From Gammaproteobacteria bacterium (GTDB lineage Bacteria > Pseudomonadota > Gammaproteobacteria > Beggiatoales > Beggiatoaceae), in contig QNES01000009.1 of NCBI GenBank assembly GCA_003645255.1, forward strand, positions 1-50,337: 50,337 bases of DNA, read 5' to 3'. Shown here in pieces: positions 42,900 to 50,337 of this stretch (positions are counted from its first letter, which is position 1; each line of letters starts with the position of its first letter). The notes below the pieces were generated by a model that saw nothing but the letters and a program-made list of their open reading frames with translations, made no database searches and was not told where the DNA came from. Made by a program: the position numbers and the translations under genes.

Positions 42900-45239
42900 T
42901 CACCTAAAATTAATTTTTGCCGTGTTTTTTGATGAATTTTTGAAGTCCATTGCCATCGTTTCTATAATCTGTCCAAAACTAAGGGCAGCATCATTAGCAG
43001 GTAACTGCTTCCCCAAAAAAACCTTAAAATTTTCAGCATGGAGTAATGAGAACACCCGTTCACATAAAACCCGATTTTGGAACACGCCACCACTTAAACC
43101 AATCTGTGTCACACCCTTTTCTTCACGGATGAGACAAGCTAAAGTTCGCAAACTGTCTGCTAAACTGGCCTGAAAACTAGCTGCCCTTGATGATACCGAG
43201 TCATGAGTATTAAGCAACTTATGTATAAGTGGCGCCCAATTTATTTCCTTTATACCCTGCTTTTTATCAATGGGTAAAGGGATAATTTCTCCCACTTCTT
43301 GACTCGCGGCTTCTAGCATCATGGGTCCTTGTCCTTCATAACTGGCATTTTTTAATAAGCCAGTCAACGCTGCTGCACCATCAAACAAACGTCCTATCGC
43401 CGAAGTTTGCGGACAATTCAGTCGTTTTTGCCAAGCTTGATAGAGTAAGGAGCTATCGAATATTTTTTCGCCTTCATTCCAATGATAGCCTGTTTCCCAG
43501 CATATTGCTAACGCGCTGCGCCAAAGTTCACGAGCAGCTTTATCACCGCCAAGTGGTGCAAAAGAACGTAAAGTGCCAACACGTTGCCATTGTCCAGGGT
43601 AACCATAAAATGCTTCACCGCCCCAAAGCGTCCCATCTTCACCTAATCCCACTCCATCCCAAGTAAAAACCAGCCAAGGTGTTTGGAAAGAAGAATAAAA
43701 CTCCCCTACCAGTGCTGCGGCATGGGCATGATGATGATAAACCTGATGGACCGGTAAACCGCTTAGCTTTGCCCAACGGCTACTACGGTAATGGGGATGA
43801 GCATCACAAACAATGCGTTCTGCCCGAACCGCATAGAGTTGTTGCAAATCACGAATAACCTGTTCAAAAACCGCTTGACTGCGTGGTGAAGCCAAATCAC
43901 CAATATGAGCAGAAATCACCACCCGATTTCTCCAAGCAAGTGCTACGGTATTTTTTTGTTGCCCCCCCACTGCCAGTGTCGGTTGGGATAATTCAAAGGG
44001 CAAAGTCAGTTCTGTGGGTGAACAACCGCGTCCTAAACGCAACGGGCGTGGCATACCTTGGATAAAACGAAAAACAGGATCATCAACCGGTCGAACAATG
44101 GGGCGATTATGATGCAGGAATTGTTGAGTGATATGCCCCAAGCGTTTTTTCACCTCTGTAGAGCTTGTCAAAATAGGTTCCCCACTGACATTAGCAGAAG
44201 TCGCAACTAGGGGACCCCCAAAAGCATCCATCAACAAAATATGTAAAGGGCTACACGGTAACATCATGCCCACCTCAGCTAAATCTGGCGCCATTTCACC
44301 AGACAAAGGCGTATTTTGAACCCGATTCACCATCACAATGGGACGCATAGCCGAACGTAACCAATCAATATGGTATTTTTCCAGAATGACAAAGGGTTTT
44401 AGACCGGACAAATCCTCGCTTTGATCATCAGGAAACAAAAGAGCCAAGGGTTTATGAGGACGGGGTTTGAGCTGTCGTAAACGTTTAACGGCTTTATCAT
44501 GGCAAGCATCACACATTAAATGATAGCCCCCAATTCCCTTTATTGCAACAATGTCGCCAGCCTGTAAGGCTTGTATACAAGCACTCAGTGCCGCCTCTGT
44601 ATTGTTAATCCAAGCGTCACCCTGTTGAAATGTTAGCCCTGGACCACACTCTGGACACGCCACCGGTTCAGCATGAAAACGGCGATTTTCAGGAACGGTA
44701 TATTCTGCCTGACACGCTGGACATAATGGAAATCCAGACAAGCTAGTATTAGGGCGATCATAAGGCAAGCATTTAATAATAGTGAAGCGGGGCCCACATT
44801 GGGTGCAGTTAATAAATGGATAACGGTAGCGCCGATCAGCAGGATCATATAGCTCTTTCAAACAATCCTGACAGGGCGCATAATCTGGGGGAACATGAAT
44901 CATAGCCTCCGTGTTTGAATCACTAGATAATATCTGAAATCCATTGAGGCGCGGCAGTTCAACTGTCTGGTAGGAGACAATTTTTGGTTTTGCTAGAGGG
45001 GGTGCTTTGGGAAGTAAAGCGTGAGCAAAAGCAGCTAGAAGGTGGGGATGACCTTGAACGACAATTTCGACTTCTCCCAATTGGTTTTTGATCCAACCGG
45101 ATAATTGAAATGTCGTAGCCAATCTATAAATGTAGGGGCGAAATCCAACACCTTGAACTTGTCCATTTAGAATCCAACGTTGGGTTTTCACTGTTTTTGT
45201 CACTATACTATAACTCAATTTTTTAGTTTTTAAAATCAA
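42900..45239 (-). CDS. hypF: Hydrogenase maturation carbamoyltransferase HypF
   Basis: 779 residues. Domains in order: acylphosphatase-like (residues ~18-105, GQVQGVGFRPYIYRLA), zinc fingers with CxxC pairs (CQDCLKEL, CTQCGPRF, CPACQ, CPECG), YrdC-like (about 205-390, IVAIKGIGGYHLMCDACHD) and the Kae1-like carbamoyl-transfer domain (about 400-770) with HPHYRSSRWAK and VYHHHAHAAALVGEF, the metal-binding histidines. It transfers a carbamoyl group to HypE for the cyanide ligands of [NiFe]-hydrogenase. Its presence implies such a hydrogenase elsewhere, since no other hyp or hydrogenase gene lies in the window. ATG 45239 is used; ATG-proximal sequence before TQRWILNG is weakly conserved. Confidence 0.95.
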   Translation of the reverse strand: MILKTKKLSYSIVTKTVKTQRWILNGQVQGVGFRPYIYRLATTFQLSGWIKNQLGEVEIVVQGHPHLLAAFAHALLPKAPPLAKPKIVSYQTVELPRLNGFQILSSDSNTEAMIHVPPDYAPCQDCLKELYDPADRRYRYPFINCTQCGPRFTIIKCLPYDRPNTSLSGFPLCPACQAEYTVPENRRFHAEPVACPECGPGLTFQQGDAWINNTEAALSACIQALQAGDIVAIKGIGGYHLMCDACHDKAVKRLRQLKPRPHKPLALLFPDDQSEDLSGLKPFVILEKYHIDWLRSAMRPIVMVNRVQNTPLSGEMAPDLAEVGMMLPCSPLHILLMDAFGGPLVATSANVSGEPILTSSTEVKKRLGHITQQFLHHNRPIVRPVDDPVFRFIQGMPRPLRLGRGCSPTELTLPFELSQPTLAVGGQQKNTVALAWRNRVVISAHIGDLASPRSQAVFEQVIRDLQQLYAVRAERIVCDAHPHYRSSRWAKLSGLPVHQVYHHHAHAAALVGEFYSSFQTPWLVFTWDGVGLGEDGTLWGGEAFYGYPGQWQRVGTLRSFAPLGGDKAARELWRSALAICWETGYHWNEGEKIFDSSLLYQAWQKRLNCPQTSAIGRLFDGAAALTGLLKNASYEGQGPMMLEAASQEVGEIIPLPIDKKQGIKEINWAPLIHKLLNTHDSVSSRAASFQASLADSLRTLACLIREEKGVTQIGLSGGVFQNRVLCERVFSLLHAENFKVFLGKQLPANDAALSFGQIIETMAMDFKNSSKNTAKINFR

Positions 45240-45542
45240 TTCAAAAAATACTATAGGTGTTCAGGTAAATAACTTCCAAAAAACTGTCAGGTATTCAAGA
45301 CCTAACAGGTTTTTAGTGTGAAATTATTTATCTGAACATCTAGATTTATGGCAAAAACACTATTTCTAATGGTCCTCTATGTTCCATAAAAGGTTAAAGT
45401 ATGCCAAGAGTTGCTTTTTTCTTTGGAATTTCGATTTACATCTATACTTCGAGTTGTCAAGTTTTCGGATTTTCGTAGGGTGGGCAAAAAAACACTGACA
45501 GGTTTTTAAAACCTGTCAGGTCTCACCGTTTGAATTATATTT
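45240..45542. other. hypF-flavoprotein spacer with two palindromes
   Basis: No gene. An imperfect AACTGTCAGGTATTCAAGAC / CTAACAGGTTTTTA palindrome is at 45283-45316, and CTGACAGGTTTTTAAAACCTGTCAG at 45495-45519, the latter just after the stop of the next minus-strand gene and likely its terminator. A TTCGTAGGGTGGGCA half-site lies at 45472. Confidence 0.7.
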
Positions 45543-46943
45543 TTAAACAACGACTTCTGACAAATCCTTATGAATCGCTGCCGCAGCATCTTTGCCAGCA
45601 CCGGCGGCAAGGATCACAGTGGCTGCACCGGTCACAGCATCGCCACCAGCATAAACCCATTTTTTAGAAGTTTGTGGTGTGTCATTTTTCATGATTAAAC
45701 ACCCGTGTTTGTTTTTCTCTAAGCCGGGCGTATTATTGACTAATAGAGGATTCGGCGAGTTACCAAGGGAAAGCACTATGTTGTCTAACGGTATGACAAA
45801 TTCCGAACCTTTGATAGGTATTGGGCGTGCTCTTCCGGATTCATCCTGTTTACCCAGTTCCATCCGCGCACATTTTACGCCCGTTACCATACCTTTATCA
45901 TTGCCGATAATTTCTATCGGATTTGTCAACCAATGAAATTCTACTCCTTCTTCAAGGGCATGATGGTATTCTTCCACCCGCGCCGTCATTTCTTTTTGGC
46001 TACGCCGATAGATACTCATACCTTTTTCTGCTCCTACCCGCAGTGCTGAACGTATCGCGTCCATAGCCGTATTACCTGCACCGATAACAGCGACTCGTTT
46101 TCCGATGTATAAGGGCGTGTCTGTTTCAGGAAACTTATAAGACTGCATCAGATTAATGCGGGTTAAAAACTCATTAGCAGAATAAACACCATTGAAGTTT
46201 TCACCTGGTATGCCCAGAAATTTTGGTAAGCCGGCACCTGTACCAATGAAAACGGCTGAGTAACCCATTTTGTCAAATAAATCATCAAGTTGGAGGGTTT
46301 TACCAACAACCACATTGCAAACGATTTCAACGCCAAGAGCTCTCAACTGATCAATTTCCCAGTCCAGAATTTCATTGGGTAATCTGAACTCAGGAATACC
46401 GTAACGCAAAACGCCGCCCGGCGCGTGTAGTCCTTCATAAATAGTCACTGGATAACCAAGACGTGCCAAATCACCTGCACAGACTAATCCGGCTGGACCC
46501 GCACCCACTACGGCAATACGTTGAGAGCGAGTAGGCTTTTTTGCGTCTTCAGATTTAGGTTGAGCGCGTTCCCAATCGGCGACGTATCTTTCTAAATAAC
46601 CAATGCCTACCGGTTTGAAGCGTTTAGCCATGTGACAGACTTTTTCACATTGATCCTCTTGGGGACAAACACGCCCGCAAACCGCTGGGAGTGGATTTGC
46701 TGAGCGCAAAATTTCTGCAGCCCTTGGCATATTGCCGGCGGCTATTTCATGGATAAACTCAGGAATAGGAATATGTACTGGACAACCTGCAACACATATT
46801 GGATCTTGACAGCGCAAACACCGTTCCGCTTCAAAAGCGGCTGCAGCCTTTGAATAACCTTCATTTACCTCCATAAAATCTGTTGCCCGAAGCTTAGCAT
46901 TACGTTCCAACATCGGGGTTTTCTTGATTCGCTTAGCTGGCAT
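45543..46943 (-). CDS. NADPH-dependent glutamate synthase beta-like / NfnB-SudA-type flavoprotein
   Basis: 466 residues. The N-terminal [4Fe-4S] domain has CLRCQDPICVAGCPVHIPIP (about 43-62) and VCGRVCPQEDQCEKVC. FAD binding is VVGAGPAGLVCAGDLARLG (about 148) and NAD(P) binding is RVAVIGAGNTAMDAIRSAL (about 285). The family covers the small subunit of glutamate synthase, NfnB and sulfide dehydrogenase SudA. Because the gene overlaps by 11 bases with an FAD/NAD subunit of the SudB/NfnA type, the pair most likely forms an Nfn-like enzyme that exchanges electrons between ferredoxin, NADH and NADPH. Last gene of the operon. Confidence 0.9.
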   Translation of the reverse strand: MPAKRIKKTPMLERNAKLRATDFMEVNEGYSKAAAAFEAERCLRCQDPICVAGCPVHIPIPEFIHEIAAGNMPRAAEILRSANPLPAVCGRVCPQEDQCEKVCHMAKRFKPVGIGYLERYVADWERAQPKSEDAKKPTRSQRIAVVGAGPAGLVCAGDLARLGYPVTIYEGLHAPGGVLRYGIPEFRLPNEILDWEIDQLRALGVEIVCNVVVGKTLQLDDLFDKMGYSAVFIGTGAGLPKFLGIPGENFNGVYSANEFLTRINLMQSYKFPETDTPLYIGKRVAVIGAGNTAMDAIRSALRVGAEKGMSIYRRSQKEMTARVEEYHHALEEGVEFHWLTNPIEIIGNDKGMVTGVKCARMELGKQDESGRARPIPIKGSEFVIPLDNIVLSLGNSPNPLLVNNTPGLEKNKHGCLIMKNDTPQTSKKWVYAGGDAVTGAATVILAAGAGKDAAAAIHKDLSEVVV

Positions 46944-47781
46944 GAGTTGCTTCCTCCATTATTTTTTGTTGCCGTTCAGCAGCCAATTTTTCCTCCTTGA
47001 CATACATCTTATTGCGTTTGACAGCTTCATCAAAATCTACCTTAGCAGCATCAAACAGGGGACCATCAACACAGGCAAATTTCACATCATCACCAACCGA
47101 AACGCGGCAACAGCCACACATCCCAGTACCATCGATCATTAGCGGATCCATGGAAACCTGAGTAGCAATGCCGGTATCACGAGTCGTATTAGCAATAGCT
47201 CGCATCATAGGCATAGGACCAATGGCTATGACATGATCGGGCTTACCAGGACCATCCATTAATTGTTGGAGCCGCTCGGTGACTAAGCCTTTAAATCCTA
47301 CAGAGCCATCGTCTGTACATAATTCTAAGTTGTCGCACACCTCACGCAATTCATCAATCAACAACAATAAATGATCATGGCGTGCACCTAATATGACAGT
47401 CGTGCGATCCCCTCGTTCTTTGAGTTCGCGCATGAGACACCATAAAGCGGCTGAACCAAAGCCCCCCCCAATTCCAACGACATGACCCCCTGGCGGGATA
47501 TGAGCCGGTTCACCCAGGGGACCAAGCACATCCAGAATATTATCTCCTACTTTGTGAGCACCTAAGATTCGACTAGTCACTCCCACTTCTTGCACCACAA
47601 TAGTGACGACACCTGATTTGGCATCAAAATCGGCAATGGTTAATGGTATACGTTCTCCGCCTTCTCGCACTCGCAGAATGACAAATTGTCCAGGGCGAGC
47701 AGCTGAGGCTATCATCGGTGCATCAAAGCGAAACATCTTGGTGATAGGTGTCAAGACTCGTTTTTCAATTATTTTTGGCAT
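46933..47781 (-). CDS. FAD/NAD-binding [2Fe-2S] subunit (NfnA/SudB, dihydroorotate dehydrogenase electron-transfer type)
   Basis: 282 residues. FAD-binding beta-barrel (RPGQFVILRVREGGERIPLT, about 30-49), NAD-binding domain (HVVGIGGGFGSAALWCLMRE, about 100) and a [2Fe-2S] cluster loop, DGTGMCGCCRVSVGDDVKFA followed by Cys (about 217-238). The C-terminal tail is helical and charged. This is the electron-input subunit of Nfn/sulfide dehydrogenase complexes and partners with the downstream flavoprotein, which starts within its last codons. It follows the 2-oxoacid oxidoreductase gene by 6 bases, so all are probably one transcript. Confidence 0.9.
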   Translation of the reverse strand: MPKIIEKRVLTPITKMFRFDAPMIASAARPGQFVILRVREGGERIPLTIADFDAKSGVVTIVVQEVGVTSRILGAHKVGDNILDVLGPLGEPAHIPPGGHVVGIGGGFGSAALWCLMRELKERGDRTTVILGARHDHLLLLIDELREVCDNLELCTDDGSVGFKGLVTERLQQLMDGPGKPDHVIAIGPMPMMRAIANTTRDTGIATQVSMDPLMIDGTGMCGCCRVSVGDDVKFACVDGPLFDAAKVDFDEAVKRNKMYVKEEKLAAERQQKIMEEATHAS

Positions 47782-47787
47782 TTTCTA

Positions 47788-50070
47788 TTAAAGTTCCTCA
47801 TGTTCGTGCATTGCCTTAATGCGTTTCCAGCGTCTTGCCACTTCCGCCTCAAAGGATTTCAGAATCTCAGCATTCTTAGGCTTGACTAAATGTTTGGTTT
47901 TCCCCAGTCTCTTGAGCCAGTTAGCAATGGGAATGCGAGTACCCAGAATATCCGGATCATAAGTAATCTGGGTATGACCCTTTTCTACCTCATAGAGAGG
48001 AAAGAAACAGCAATCAATAGCGGCTTGCATCACTGATTGGGCAAGATTATCTGGGGTTTGCCAGTATAACGGGCAGAATGACATGATTTTACCATACACT
48101 AATCCTTCGCGTTTGGCATACCATTGCGCTTTAGCGACTTTACGCATTAAGTCTTCAGGAAAACCTTCGCTGGCGGTAAATACATAAGGCAGGTGACAAG
48201 CCGCAAAAATTTGGGCAGTATCTTTATGGTGAAATTGTTTTCCAGACAGTACGCTACCTATTTCACTAGTGGCAGTGCGATGACCGATTGGGGTAGAATA
48301 AGATAGTTGAGAACCTGTATTCATTTGCCCTTGATTATCATATTCAATCATGATCATACGATGGTTACGATTCGCCGCCCCAATAGCGGGTCCCATGCCG
48401 ACATCCATACCACCATCACCTGTGATCATCAAAAATGTGAGGTCTGAAGATTCAGGTAATTCACCACGCCGCACTCTTTCATAATACATTTCAACCAACC
48501 CGGAAAGGGTAGCGGCACCGTTTTGGGATAAATTATGAATATAAGTGATTCTATGAGCGGTTTTTGGATAATCGGTGGTGACAACCATACCGCAACCTGT
48601 GTGAAATAGAACAACGAGATCGCCTTCTAAAACACTATAGATCTGATGTAGCATCGGGAAAATACCACAACTGGGGCAAGCACCATGCCCAGGGGCAATT
48701 CGACTTTTAACCCCTGCCATTGCCCATAAGGATTCAAGTTCTACATTTAATTTGCCTGTTTCCTGATTTTGTGTGACTTTCGCCATACCACGCGAAACTT
48801 CTTCAGCATCAATTGCCGGTAAACCTTTAATTGGGTGTTGATTGGCATCCCCTTTGTAGGTGCCATAATAGTCATAAGGTATCGCTTCATGACTGTTTTG
48901 GGCAAGTTCAAAAAAAGCTTCAGCATCAGCCTCATAGAAATCTTTGCCACCTAAACCATAAATACGGCTCAACACGACCGTTTTATTATTAGGAGCTTGT
49001 TGCAATGCTGCCCGTATTTCGAGTGACATATTGCCACCATCTGCTCCGTAAGAATCTGCTCGATCACCTACTACAATGGCTTTAACGTTTTTGAGTGCGT
49101 TTCTTAATTCGTCAGCCGGAAAGGGTCTTATGACATTGGGGGAAAGTACGCCAACTTTTTGACCTTTATCGCGTAGTTTATCCGCGACTTCTTTGGCTGT
49201 TTCAGCGGCAGAATTGAGCAAAACGACTGCATATTCAGCATCTTCCATGCAATAGGCATCTAAAATCGGATAATGTCGCCCCGTTATTTTTTCCAGTTCG
49301 CCTAATACTTCTGGAATGACACGACGGGCAGCTTCCATAGCGAGGGAATGCTGCTTTTTATTATTTATGGTGTCGGTGTCATGCATATATGCGCCGAAAG
49401 TAACCGGATTATTAGGATCAAGAGCCGTTATTTCCGTTGTCGGCTTACCTAAAAATGGTTGAGTCATTTCGGTATTATTAAATACTTGAAGGCGGCGTTT
49501 TTGATGACTGGTAAAAAATCCATCATAACAAACAATAACCGGTAACCGTACTTCTGAATGCTCACCTATTTTAACAGCCGCAAAGTTGAGATCATAAACC
49601 GCTTGCGGGTCCCTTGCCAGTAAAATAATCCATCCTGTATTCAACGTAAAATAGAGATCGGAGTGATCGCAACGGATGTTAAGGGGACCTGATACCGTGC
49701 TGGCAACGAGGTTAAGGACCATAGGGGCGCGAGTATCGGCTTGAACGGGAAGTTGCTCAAGTGCGTATAGCAATCCATTAGCTGAAGTGGTATTTAGGAC
49801 ACGCCCTCCACCCAGAGAGGCACCGTAACAAATACCAGCGGCTCCATGTTCACCGTCTCCAGCTATCATATCAATTTCATGTTCACCGTTTGCCAGCATT
49901 TGGGATAGATTGGTAGCTACTTCTGTAGAAGGGCTCGTTGGATAATATCCCATGACATGATAATTGATGTCCCGCGAAGCTTGGGCTGCGGCTTCATTAC
50001 CGTTTAAAAAATCGGTGTGTTGATGACCCTCTTTTGCCTCGGTTTTATTTAATGTTGCAGCATCACTCAT
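47788..50070 (-). CDS. 2-oxoacid:ferredoxin oxidoreductase, fused alpha and beta subunits
   Basis: 760 residues from ATG 50070; GGAGG 8 bases upstream fixes this start, although an earlier ATG (50085) lies inside the Shine-Dalgarno. Alpha part (residues ~20-420): FLNGNEAAAQASRDINYHVM, YYPTSPSTEV, DGEHGAAGICYGASLGGGRV. Beta part (from about 465): APGHGACPSCGIFPMLHQIY, FHTGCGM, and the thiamine-diphosphate motif ITGDGGMDVGMGPAIGAANR. It decarboxylates a 2-oxoacid (pyruvate or similar) with CoA and reduces ferredoxin, or runs in reverse to fix CO2. The ferredoxin-type subunit is encoded one base upstream. Confidence 0.9.
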   Translation of the reverse strand: MSDAATLNKTEAKEGHQHTDFLNGNEAAAQASRDINYHVMGYYPTSPSTEVATNLSQMLANGEHEIDMIAGDGEHGAAGICYGASLGGGRVLNTTSANGLLYALEQLPVQADTRAPMVLNLVASTVSGPLNIRCDHSDLYFTLNTGWIILLARDPQAVYDLNFAAVKIGEHSEVRLPVIVCYDGFFTSHQKRRLQVFNNTEMTQPFLGKPTTEITALDPNNPVTFGAYMHDTDTINNKKQHSLAMEAARRVIPEVLGELEKITGRHYPILDAYCMEDAEYAVVLLNSAAETAKEVADKLRDKGQKVGVLSPNVIRPFPADELRNALKNVKAIVVGDRADSYGADGGNMSLEIRAALQQAPNNKTVVLSRIYGLGGKDFYEADAEAFFELAQNSHEAIPYDYYGTYKGDANQHPIKGLPAIDAEEVSRGMAKVTQNQETGKLNVELESLWAMAGVKSRIAPGHGACPSCGIFPMLHQIYSVLEGDLVVLFHTGCGMVVTTDYPKTAHRITYIHNLSQNGAATLSGLVEMYYERVRRGELPESSDLTFLMITGDGGMDVGMGPAIGAANRNHRMIMIEYDNQGQMNTGSQLSYSTPIGHRTATSEIGSVLSGKQFHHKDTAQIFAACHLPYVFTASEGFPEDLMRKVAKAQWYAKREGLVYGKIMSFCPLYWQTPDNLAQSVMQAAIDCCFFPLYEVEKGHTQITYDPDILGTRIPIANWLKRLGKTKHLVKPKNAEILKSFEAEVARRWKRIKAMHEHEEL

Positions 50071-50071
50071 T

Positions 50072-50337
50072 TTATATTCCTCCATCCGGGAAAAGTTTAA
50101 CCCGTAATTTATCTGCCAAACCAGGCGTTTCCATTTTGCGTCTCAAGGCACCCGTTGAGCAGGTTTCTATACAACGGAGACAGCCCTTACAATATTGGTA
50201 ATCTATACCTTGTAAATGAACTTCATTATTAGCGGCGGGTTTCCAAACGAAACAAAGATCAGGGCAAACGACATCACATAAACCGCAATGAACACATTTT
50301 TCAATTTCAAAAACGGGTATCCGCCCAGTACGTGAAA
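50072..50337 (-). CDS. 2-oxoacid oxidoreductase ferredoxin-type (delta or gamma/delta) subunit, 5' partial
   Basis: The frame is open to the window edge (first complete codon at 50335) and ends at TAA 50072-50074, one base before the start of the alpha/beta gene. The 88 visible residues are a two-[4Fe-4S] ferredoxin domain: IEKCVHCGLCDVVCPDLC and YCKGCLRCIETCSTGAL, each followed by the expected Pro or small residue. It would carry electrons from the thiamine-bound intermediate to free ferredoxin. Since more coding lies outside, a fusion to the gamma subunit is possible. Confidence 0.9.
   Translation of the reverse strand, partial: SRTGRIPVFEIEKCVHCGLCDVVCPDLCFVWKPAANNEVHLQGIDYQYCKGCLRCIETCSTGALRRKMETPGLADKLRVKLFPDGGI

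Overview
The window looks like a chromosomal segment of a large sulfur-oxidising gammaproteobacterium of the Beggiatoaceae (Beggiatoa, Thioploca or Thiomargarita type). The reasons are low-GC gammaproteobacterial housekeeping genes (rpsU-yqeY-dnaG-rpoD, iscRSU, zipA, holA, hypF) and tandem TAACTGA heptamers just in front of several start codons, a trait published for marine Beggiatoaceae. Many dispersed palindromic repeats and a decaying toxin-antitoxin/retroelement zone also fit. The assignment is inference; no marker was searched.

Layout. 1-2.95 kb: three genes of a tellurite-resistance-associated (Ter) nucleotide module: PRTase/TRSP (cut by the window edge), StiP-like PRTase/Pelota and HAD phosphatase. 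3.25 kb: initiator tRNA-fMet. 3.8-8.6 kb: VWA protein, holA, then iscR-iscS-iscU with a candidate IscR operator. 8.7-11.8 kb: type I secretion ABC exporter and a membrane gene split by an in-frame TAG. 11.9-16.8 kb: macromolecular-synthesis cluster rpsU-yqeY-dnaG-rpoD. 16.9-27.4 kb: OmpA-like lipoprotein, DUF1015, a repeat protein, ftsW, a sulfotransferase, a yihY remnant, zipA, a PP2C phosphatase and an msbA-like exporter carrying an in-frame repeat insertion. 27.7-29.8 kb: hppA of the potassium-independent type.

29.8-38.6 kb is an accessory zone. It holds UPF0175/PIN, AbrB/PIN, HEPN and PIN toxin-antitoxin modules, several of them broken; a PD-(D/E)XK protein; a transposase remnant; a MITE-like element; and a type II restriction-modification pair. 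Extra copies of the hppA 3' end and of the PD-(D/E)XK gene's 3' end lie inside it as direct repeats, so it was built by repeated insertion or recombination.

38.6-41.4 kb is a diversity-generating retroelement (DGR): a MutS-domain-I (msl-like) remnant, an adenine-rich template repeat, a reverse transcriptase with the DGR motif IGNLTSQ (frameshifted near its 3' end), an Avd protein, and a divergent target-like gene cut off at the first residues of its formylglycine-generating-enzyme (FGE) type domain by a REP-like palindrome. No variable repeat is left here, so any activity would have to be on remote targets.

41.8-50.3 kb returns to core metabolism: rtcA, hypF, then a minus-strand operon of ferredoxin subunit, fused alpha/beta 2-oxoacid:ferredoxin oxidoreductase and two Nfn/Sud-like flavoprotein subunits, which probably moves electrons between 2-oxoacids, ferredoxin and NAD(P)H.
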